Part shown: positions 5,864-10,808 of the stretch, one piece after another
How positions within the stretch are numbered: position 1 is the first letter of the stretch
Layout: each line of letters opens with the position of its first letter
Source of the DNA: JBFMHD01 sp040752395 [NCBI: Candidatus Hydrogenedentota bacterium]
GTDB taxonomy: Bacteria; JBFMHD01
DNA length: 10,808 bases
Assembly: GCA_040752395.1 (NCBI GenBank)
Contig: JBFMHD010000059.1
Coordinates: 3,286 to 14,093 of the forward strand
Reading direction: 5' to 3'
Notes under the pieces: model-generated
What the model was told of the DNA's origin: nothing
The model's database searches: none
What the model saw: only the letters and a program-made list of their open reading frames with translations
Position numbers and translations under genes: made by a program

Positions 5864-6106
5864 TTATAATTCCGTTTCTAATAATATATTTACTATTTCG
5901 GTGATTACTTTTTGAATATATGGCATATCCGATGCAACAACTTTATCTTTAATATGAAGTTCACTATTATCCCTGAAAACAATTTTCCCTTTTATTCTGA
6001 ATATTATTCCGCCACGATCTTCTATTTCAAGTTTACTGGTTAATCTATATGGTGCTTCATTGATACAATTTTCAAAATCTGTTAAATAGTCTTTTATCCC
6101 CGGCAT
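5864..6106 (-). CDS. TumE-like (DUF6516) toxin, apparently shortened in the middle
   Basis: An 80-residue protein. IKDYLTDFENCI, then IIFRIKGKIVFRDNSELHIKD, resembles the N-terminal half of TumE/DUF6516 toxins, in which a G-x-[IL]-x-F-x-D-x-S-x-L-x-[FI] segment is typical. The end, KVVASDMPYIQKVITEIVNIL, resembles the C-terminal tail of full-length members. From memory, those have about 40-50 further residues between these parts, including a YxYxY strand, RYDNAPHH and a PHHKH motif; none is visible here. The frame is open, so this looks like an in-frame internal loss. The gene overlaps the 3' end of the antitoxin-like gene by 13 nt and has no separate ribosome-binding site. Activity is doubtful if the missing histidines matter. 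Confidence 0.6.
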   Translation of the reverse strand: MPGIKDYLTDFENCINEAPYRLTSKLEIEDRGGIIFRIKGKIVFRDNSELHIKDKVVASDMPYIQKVITEIVNILLETEL

Positions 6107-6393
6107 ATTTCAATACTTGAAATCGCTTTAAGTTTCCGTTCTATTTCTTTTGCAGCCTTGCATTCGGCAAACCAATCAAAAGTCTCTTCTGTTTCTTCAA
6201 TCTCGCCTTTTTTAAGTTTCTTAATAAAATCATTCGATTTAATCTTAAACTTTTTTTCGAACTGTTTTATAATTTTTGCCGTTTTCTTATACGCGTACCT
6301 GAGTTTCCTCTTTTCTTCATCAAGACTCTCAGCAACAAATCCCTTCACAAATTCAAAGTCATCAGTGATACTTCTTATTTTAAAACTAATCAT
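6094..6393 (-). CDS. Antitoxin-like partner of the TumE-type toxin
   Basis: A 99-residue soluble, lysine- and glutamate-rich protein, mostly helical by composition. The C-terminal half, KQFEKKFKIKSNDFIKKLKKGEIEE followed by ETFDWFAECKAAKEIERKLKAI, fits the pattern of small antitoxins beside TumE/DUF6516 toxins: a Y/F-x-[IM]-x-S-x-x-F motif, a G-E acidic turn and a D/E-x-x-W helix. A GGGGG ribosome-binding stretch lies about 9 nt before the ATG, and a TTGACA-based promoter lies about 50 nt upstream. It is the first gene of the cassette and overlaps the toxin gene by 13 nt, the usual antitoxin-first order. It could instead be a general coiled-coil adaptor. Confidence 0.6.
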   Translation of the reverse strand: MISFKIRSITDDFEFVKGFVAESLDEEKRKLRYAYKKTAKIIKQFEKKFKIKSNDFIKKLKKGEIEETEETFDWFAECKAAKEIERKLKAISSIEICRG

Positions 6394-6421
6394 TTTATAT
6401 CGCCCCCTGTTAATTTTTTAA

Positions 6422-6450
6422 TTTATTAAGTATTGCCTTAATTTTGTCAA
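6422..6450 (-). promoter_or_regulatory. Possible promoter of the toxin-antitoxin pair
   Basis: On the minus strand a perfect -35 TTGACA (6450-6445) is followed 17 nt later by AATAAA (6427-6422), a poor -10 in an AT-rich setting. It lies between the glycosyltransferase remnant and the antitoxin start. The -35 is convincing, the -10 is not. Confidence 0.35.
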
Positions 6451-6490
6451 TCATAATGTTTTCTGACTATGTATCATTACTGATTTCTAT

Positions 6491-6568
6491 TCAAAAAACT
6501 CTATAATGGTCTTCTCTTTTAAGATATATTAGAGAATGAAAAAAAGAAAGGGACACCAGGTGACTCAT
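6491..6568 (-). pseudogene. Shortened glycosyltransferase start attached to moeA
   Basis: The ATG at 6568 overlaps the moeA stop as ATGA and opens 25 codons: MSHL, then VSLSFFHSLIYLKREDHY, ending in TGA. It aligns with the intact glycosyltransferase, which starts MSHL and reads VLPSFFHSVIYLKTGDHF from residue 35. Residues 5-34, holding the first membrane helix, are absent, and the rest of the gene is gone. Outside MSHL the nucleotide match is about 80%, lower than the 42/43 match at the moeA end, so it may derive from a paralogue or be an older, drifting remnant. Confidence 0.7.
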
Positions 6569-6600
6569 TTCTCAATAAGTATAGTTTCTACAATATCACC
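6558..6600. repeat. moeA end / glycosyltransferase start repeat, copy B
   Basis: Matches 5787-5829 over 42 of 43 nt. It includes the genuine moeA 3' end and the overlapping ATG of the glycosyltransferase remnant. Together with copy A it flanks the antitoxin and toxin genes. Confidence 0.95.
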
Positions 6601-7788
6601 TTTTTTGAAAATACTATCCCCTTCTGGTATCACAGCAAACCCATGCGCAGAAACCATAGATTTTATTCTTCCTGACCCTTGTGCTCCGGTCTGATATGCT
6701 TGTGGAATATTATTATCCCAGCTAAGTCTTACCCTTAATAAATTAACCCTATCACGCGTGGTTTTAAAATCAAATCCGAGTCGAGAAAATATAACTTTGG
6801 GTAAAACATCCTTTATACCAAGCATCTTTTTCATCGCAGGCCTTACAAAAATTTCAAAAGAAACCATACAAGAGGCTTGATTGCCCGGTAACCCAAAGAC
6901 CGGTATCCTGTTATCCAGCACACCAAATGTGAATGGTTTACCCGGCTTCATATTAACCCCTGAGAAAAGAACCTTTATCCCTGCCTTATTAAAAGCATCT
7001 TTAACAAAATCATAATCTCCAATAGATACCCCACCAGTAGTTATTATACCATCAAAATCAGTTAACCTTTTTAAAACTCTATTTAATTGTTTTATATCAT
7101 CCTTTACAATCCCGAAATCAAAAGCACTACCCAAAGAAGAGATAACAAGTGAAGATATAGAATAACTATTCGAGTTTCTTACACAAAAATTGGGTAGTGG
7201 AAAAATACTAACAGGTACAACCTCATCACCAGTTGATATAATAGCGATTTTTGGTCTTTTTTTAACTCTTACTTTATCAATGCCGCAGCAAGCTAAAAGC
7301 CCAATAAAAGGGGCATCTAAAACCTCACCCTTTTCAATAATCTTTTGACCTTTTCTGATATCCTCACCTTTGAGTCTTATATTTTCGCCTCTTTTTGGTT
7401 TATATTTTATCTTCACTCTATCTCCACTAACCTCTGTATATTCTTTCATTACCACAGCATCTGCACCCGGGGGTAGCATCGCACCTGTCATTATTCTAAC
7501 TGTTTCGCCGATTCTAATACGCCTGAAGTAAAGTGATGATTGTCCAGCTTGTATCGTTGCGACAATCTTTAACTCAATATATGCCTTTTTATAGAAATCT
7601 TTAAAATCACTGCACCTAACAGCAAAACCATCCATAGCAGAATTATTATACGCTGGCAGGTCTTCTCTGCAAATAAGGGTCTCACTTATAACCCTTTTGT
7701 ATGCTTCTTTTAAAAAGACGAGCTCTGTCTCTTTTAATTCATTAATACTATTTAAAATTATTTTGCGTGCCCTATCTATCGTAATCAT
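6565..7788 (-). CDS. moeA: Molybdopterin molybdenumtransferase MoeA
   Basis: A 407-residue cytoplasmic enzyme that inserts molybdate into adenylylated molybdopterin to make molybdenum cofactor. Family hallmarks in order: LPAYNNSAMDGFAVR (about 44-58), IMTGAMLPPGADAVVM (99-114), GENIRLKGEDIRKG (134-147), PKIAIISTGDEVV (179-191), then NSNSYSI, FDGIITTGGVSIGDYDFV (245-262), MKPGKPFTFG (280-289) and VFGLPGNQASCM (297-308), with the C-terminal beta domain to the end. The length is usual. No other cofactor genes are adjacent except the distant, shortened MoaD-like protein, so MoeA may serve a molybdo- or tungstoenzyme encoded elsewhere. Its last eleven codons are duplicated at 5794-5829, and its stop overlaps the ATG of a glycosyltransferase remnant. 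The start at 7788 has only a weak AAAGA upstream. Confidence 0.96.
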   Translation of the reverse strand: MITIDRARKIILNSINELKETELVFLKEAYKRVISETLICREDLPAYNNSAMDGFAVRCSDFKDFYKKAYIELKIVATIQAGQSSLYFRRIRIGETVRIMTGAMLPPGADAVVMKEYTEVSGDRVKIKYKPKRGENIRLKGEDIRKGQKIIEKGEVLDAPFIGLLACCGIDKVRVKKRPKIAIISTGDEVVPVSIFPLPNFCVRNSNSYSISSLVISSLGSAFDFGIVKDDIKQLNRVLKRLTDFDGIITTGGVSIGDYDFVKDAFNKAGIKVLFSGVNMKPGKPFTFGVLDNRIPVFGLPGNQASCMVSFEIFVRPAMKKMLGIKDVLPKVIFSRLGFDFKTTRDRVNLLRVRLSWDNNIPQAYQTGAQGSGRIKSMVSAHGFAVIPEGDSIFKKGDIVETILIEK

Positions 7789-8125
7789 TCTTTAATGTTG
7801 TAGTGCTCCCTGTTTGTCGAGACATTTTTTAGTAAATTTTCGGCACATTTTGACCTGACCATTCTAAAAACAATTCATCCTGACATTATTCCGGCTGACA
7901 TCCTGTCAGTCTCTCTTCCTTCTCCAACTTCCTACCAAAACACCATCTCCCACCCCAAAACAATTTTACGCTGCTAACTCTTCACACCTCTCATAAATTA
8001 ATTGCTCAAACTCAACTTTTACTACCAAATTTTCGTCCTCTGCTTTCTTTTTGGAGCCCCGCAATTCATTTGAACTGTTTTTATCAGCATCCATCTTTTT
8101 GATACACTTTAATTTTTCTACCATT

Positions 8126-8178
8126 AGGCACAGAGTATCAAAGACACACACAAGAAAAAACTTTGTGCCTTTGTGCCT
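8126..8178. repeat. Imperfect inverted repeat of GGCACAAAG type
   Basis: AGGCA (8126-8130) pairs with TGCCT (8174-8178), CAAAGACACA (8139-8148) with TGTGCCTTTG (8164-8173, one mismatch), and AAG with CTT around an A-rich loop. The right arm contains the tandem TTTGTGCC-TTTGTGCC. Similar sequence motifs recur between genes in many environmental genomes, which suggests a dispersed, possibly mobile palindromic element; copy number cannot be seen here. Confidence 0.45.
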
Positions 8179-8184
8179 CTTTTC

Positions 8185-8217
8185 CTCCCCTTTAAAGTGT
8201 CTCACGTTTCAGGGGAG
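8185..8217. other. Stem-loop downstream of the DUF4126 gene
   Basis: CTCCCCT (8185-8191) and AGGGGAG (8211-8217) form a perfect 7-bp GC-rich stem with a 19-nt loop. The loop can itself pair imperfectly (AAAGTG with CACGTTT). It begins about 20 nt after the DUF4126 stop codon in the direction of transcription, where a terminator would be expected, but lacks a T-run on either strand. It may be a transcript-stabilising hairpin or a factor-dependent end. Confidence 0.4.
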
Positions 8218-8237
8218 CAGTATAATGCCTTCTTATC

Positions 8238-8864
8238 TCAAGTGTCCGTATCTCGATGCTGAATCTTTATAATAGTTTCTGCTGCAAAAAGTCTTCTTAA
8301 ATTATTAATCATTATAAAGATGTTTTTCCCCCTGTATTTAATGATAAAAATAGATAATACAATAGAAATAGCAGTAATTAAGAGACTTATAACAGGTGAT
8401 ATACATAGAAGAGATACGTTAATCATAACAAATAATATCTCAAGTATGCTAAAGATCCAGTTTTTAAAACAATGAGGTGATAGATTTATACTTGAACGAA
8501 TACTTAATTTAGTAAAAAGGCTGGTCAGAGTTATTATCATTGCTATAAAATATACAATAAATTTAAAAGCAAAAATCTTATGTGGATACGCAAGGTAAAA
8601 AATTAATACAGAGATAGCGGGTCTGATTGGTATGTGAAATATTTCCCAGATAACATCAACCCATGGGTTTTTATCCACGATAAATTCAACCAGAAACAAG
8701 ACAATCATAAATAAAAAGATGATGGGCGAAAACGCAATGAAACCTCCCACACTCAGCCATCCCTTGATCACAACTACAAATAAAAGAATAAAAGTGATAT
8801 AAGAATTGATGCCTGTTATAAAAGGTACAACTATAATAAAAGATAGGTTTAATAAAGCATTCAT
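8238..8864 (-). CDS. DUF4126 family membrane protein
   Basis: A 208-residue integral membrane protein with about five or six helices. The family pattern is clear in the first 95 residues: TGINSYITFILL (helix 1 with the Gly-Asn), a second helix around IIFLFMIVLFLVEFIVDKNPWVDVIW, where the acidic E-x-x-x-D-K-x-P-x-x-D segment is typical, then IPIRPAISVLIFY. The second half is hydrophobic and less typical, ending in a basic tail. The biochemical role of the family is unknown. Its ATG overlaps the stop of the upstream ligase-like gene as ATGA, so the two are translationally coupled; a role linked to envelope glycans is conceivable but only by association. Confidence 0.8.
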   Translation of the reverse strand: MNALLNLSFIIVVPFITGINSYITFILLFVVVIKGWLSVGGFIAFSPIIFLFMIVLFLVEFIVDKNPWVDVIWEIFHIPIRPAISVLIFYLAYPHKIFAFKFIVYFIAMIITLTSLFTKLSIRSSINLSPHCFKNWIFSILEILFVMINVSLLCISPVISLLITAISIVLSIFIIKYRGKNIFIMINNLRRLFAAETIIKIQHRDTDT

Positions 8865-10808
8865 CTGTCTTGTTTGTCTGTTCTACCCTGGTATAAAATA
8901 GTTTTAATAATATTTTCTAATTTTGCATCTTTATTTTCACTTAATTTCAGTGCTTTTTCAAGATAAATTATACCCTCTCTATCCCCTGACTTAAGTAACG
9001 AAATCCCGGTATGATATAAATAATGTGGGTCCAGTGGGTTCAAAACAGATGCTTTTACAAAATAAACCTTAGCTTCTGCAAACTTATTTCTAATGAAGTT
9101 TATCATACCTAACCTGTAATAAGTTTTATGGTCAGATATATTCATTTTTATAATTTCAGAATATAATCTTTCACTTTCTTCTAATCTGTTCATATAAAAT
9201 AAAGTTTCAGCGATCTCATTGAGCACATTTTCGCTTGTTGTAAATCTAAGAGCCTCTATTAAGTGATTGATAAATAAAATATCATTCTTCTCCTGTGCAT
9301 ATTTCAGGACAAGCGAGATATTTTCAGGATACATATAATTTTTCTTTAATAATTTCAAGCAGATTTCTTTTATGCCCTGATAATTACCTTGATTCCAGTA
9401 TATCTTTAAAACCGTATCAATGGTGGTTTTATCAGGTTTTACTCTGAACAAAGCTTTTTTGAATAATTGTGTCCCATATTCTTGTTGGATGCCTTTATAA
9501 ACAGAAGCAGCAACATTAAGATAAGGTTCTAAAGCTCCGGAACGTAATCTGTGCGAGATATAATACCATTTAGAAGCTTCAAAATATCTCTCTGTTGTAA
9601 AAAAAACTTCACCAAGATGATAAATAGCATTAACAAAATATGGGTCTATCTTCCTTACTTTATGATAAACTTCCACTGCTTCTTGTATGTTTTTATTGTC
9701 TTCATAAATCAAGCCTTTTTGAAAAATAGTAAATGAGTCATCATCTTTTAATGCGGTTGAGTTACTGTAATATGTTAAAGCCTCGTTCTTCTCACCTCTA
9801 TCTCTTAATGAATCAGCTATCTTTATATAAGAAGTAGCAATGAATTGTTTTGTAAATGTGAAGAATAATAATATAGATAAAACAATAAGAATTAAGATTC
9901 GCATGTTATTCTTATAGCCTTTGTCTTTCAAAGTGCAGGAATTGATTGATACTGGTGAACTTGCAAGAAGTCCCAGGATATAAAAGAACATCCATCTGGA
10001 AACAGGAACCCTGAAATTAAAATTAAAAAAAGAATCGACAAGCGAGGCAATCACCCCAACAATAAGAAAATAAAAAATACCGCCATTATACCTTGCTAAT
10101 TTTATCCCTTTATAAAAATAACTTAAAATAAACACATAAAATATCGCTGAAGCAAAAAAACCAAACTCGCAAAAGTTCTGCAGATGGTCATTGTGGGCTC
10201 TAACAACCGTGATAATACCAAGAAAATCTATGTCTTTTTCAGCCCAGATGTCCCTGTAATACCTGTAATGTAAAAAGAAATTAGCACCACCTACACCAGT
10301 TAAAAAATTATCCCTGAAAATATCAAGCCCATCTTTCATTAACCTCAACCGAACCTGTATGTTAAAATCTGATCTCACCCTTGTTATAAAACGCTCATAC
10401 TTTATAATCGAAAACAAAATCAAAGTAATAACAAGTAAAATCATCAAAATACCAAAATATCTTCTTTTTAGATTATTAAAAACAAAGATAAGAAGTGAGA
10501 TGGCTGTCCCGATACCAATACCAAGAATAGCACCCCTTGTTGAAGCTAATTTTAAAGCATATAACGTGATAAGCATAGCTGTTAAAGAAAGTATTCTAAT
10601 AATAAAAATTCTCTCTTTCATAACAAGGAATAAAGCCATAGGTAAAGCAAGTTCAAGATAATGAGATAAAACATTCGGGTTTCCAAGCCCTGATTGTACA
10701 GTATATCCAAATAATGGTATATTCTTTGTCTTTAATATATGAAATCCAGCATTAATAGAGGCTGCTAACACAAAAATAAAAAGAAGATATTTATCTCTTG
10801 CCTCTTTT
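8861..10808 (-). CDS. O-antigen ligase/polymerase-like protein with C-terminal TPRs, 5' end outside the window
   Basis: The frame is open to the window edge. The first in-window start-like codon (GTG at 10771) lies inside an apparent membrane helix, since KYLLFIFV precedes it, so the true start is beyond the window. The visible part has a Wzy_C/WaaL module: GLGNPNVLSHYLELALPMALF near the front, then DIFRDNFLTGVGG and AHNDHLQNFCEFGFF, where the His-Asn-Asp region is the conserved periplasmic motif. About 8 helices precede a soluble tail of about 300 residues with tetratricopeptide repeats, best seen at AVEVYHKVRKIDPYFVNAIYHLGEVF and EAKVYFVKASVLNPLDPHYLYHTGI. Such proteins join or polymerise glycans in the inner membrane, or act on protein acceptors; the acceptor is unknown. 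Coupled by ATGA to the DUF4126 gene. Confidence 0.85.
   Translation of the reverse strand, partial: KEARDKYLLFIFVLAASINAGFHILKTKNIPLFGYTVQSGLGNPNVLSHYLELALPMALFLVMKERIFIIRILSLTAMLITLYALKLASTRGAILGIGIGTAISLLIFVFNNLKRRYFGILMILLVITLILFSIIKYERFITRVRSDFNIQVRLRLMKDGLDIFRDNFLTGVGGANFFLHYRYYRDIWAEKDIDFLGIITVVRAHNDHLQNFCEFGFFASAIFYVFILSYFYKGIKLARYNGGIFYFLIVGVIASLVDSFFNFNFRVPVSRWMFFYILGLLASSPVSINSCTLKDKGYKNNMRILILIVLSILLFFTFTKQFIATSYIKIADSLRDRGEKNEALTYYSNSTALKDDDSFTIFQKGLIYEDNKNIQEAVEVYHKVRKIDPYFVNAIYHLGEVFFTTERYFEASKWYYISHRLRSGALEPYLNVAASVYKGIQQEYGTQLFKKALFRVKPDKTTIDTVLKIYWNQGNYQGIKEICLKLLKKNYMYPENISLVLKYAQEKNDILFINHLIEALRFTTSENVLNEIAETLFYMNRLEESERLYSEIIKMNISDHKTYYRLGMINFIRNKFAEAKVYFVKASVLNPLDPHYLYHTGISLLKSGDREGIIYLEKALKLSENKDAKLENIIKTILYQGRTDKQDR

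Larger units (their letters stand above)
7789..8237. other. 449-bp intergenic stretch with hairpins, no convincing gene
   Basis: Lies between the DUF4126 gene and moeA. It holds a small perfect hairpin, CTGACA-TCC-TGTCAG (7895-7909), next to a partial copy reading CATCCTGACA (7876-7885), and two larger hairpin elements listed separately (8126-8178 and 8185-8217). An open frame of 79 codons on the minus strand (8205-7966) starts inside the hairpin elements. Its first third merely translates the GGCACAAAG repeat, so I do not call it a gene. No clear promoter for moeA was found, though one is expected here. Confidence 0.6.

Noticed and set aside
7789-7970. Molybdenum-cofactor riboswitch upstream of moeA
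   Set aside because: I could not lay out the expected multi-stem structure; only a small CTGACA hairpin is present.
7966-8205. 79-codon minus-strand ORF between moeA and the DUF4126 gene
   Set aside because: It starts within a hairpin, its first third is a translation of the GGCACAAAG repeat, no family is recognisable and there is no good ribosome-binding site.
8051-8272. 73-codon plus-strand ORF over the same intergenic hairpins
   Set aside because: It runs antisense through the repeats and into the end of the DUF4126 gene; composition is low in information and no start signal is visible.
10359-10661. 100-codon plus-strand ORF opposite the ligase-like gene
   Set aside because: It lies wholly opposite membrane-helix codons of the ligase-like protein and shows no family features.
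1-10808. CRISPR array, tRNA or rRNA gene
   Set aside because: No regularly spaced repeats of suitable length, no cloverleaf with a recognisable T-arm, and no conserved rRNA segments were seen on either strand.

Overview
The window looks like a chromosomal stretch of an uncultured, AT-rich, Gram-negative bacterium. The evidence is a Wzy/WaaL-type O-antigen ligase-like protein, a GT-C membrane glycosyltransferase, an exported serine hydrolase and a large GAF/HD-GYP protein, all AT-rich. Short degenerate intergenic repeats (a 7-nt phased array at the left edge and a hairpin built on GGCACAAAG) resemble those of metagenome-derived lineages. I cannot assign a phylum; Omnitrophota-like is only a guess.

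Layout. At the left, on the minus strand, a good sigma70-type promoter drives a tiny MoaD-like protein (2017-2148) and then a GAF/HD-GYP protein whose most credible start is 2011. The longer reading from 2086 overlaps the MoaD-like gene. Divergently, on the plus strand, lies a class A beta-lactamase-fold hydrolase (2244-3275), then a two-gene unit with its own promoter: a small DUF5678-like protein and a retropepsin-like aspartic protease coupled by ATGA. The last 82 bp of the hydrolase gene are repeated exactly after this unit. The rest is on the minus strand: a 5'-truncated O-antigen ligase-like/TPR protein, coupled by ATGA to a DUF4126 membrane protein; about 450 bp of non-coding sequence with hairpins; moeA; a toxin-antitoxin-like pair resembling TumE and its partner; and a GT-C glycosyltransferase.

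Main observation. Two unrelated two-gene cassettes (small protein + retropepsin; antitoxin + TumE-like toxin) each sit exactly at the 3' end of a host gene and are each flanked by direct repeats of that gene end: 82/82 identical nt for the hydrolase, 42/43 for moeA. At moeA the repeat spans the moeA stop / glycosyltransferase start overlap. A shortened glycosyltransferase start is left beside moeA, and a 21-residue mini-ORF ending in the moeA C-terminus bridges the toxin gene and the intact glycosyltransferase. This suggests gene-end insertion of small cassettes with duplication of the junction. No recombinase is present in the window, and assembly artefacts must be excluded.

A second theme is compact, in-frame-shortened proteins: the MoaD-like protein keeps both ends of the fold but lacks the middle, the TumE-like toxin lacks its usual central section, and the glycosyltransferase remnant lacks its first membrane helix.
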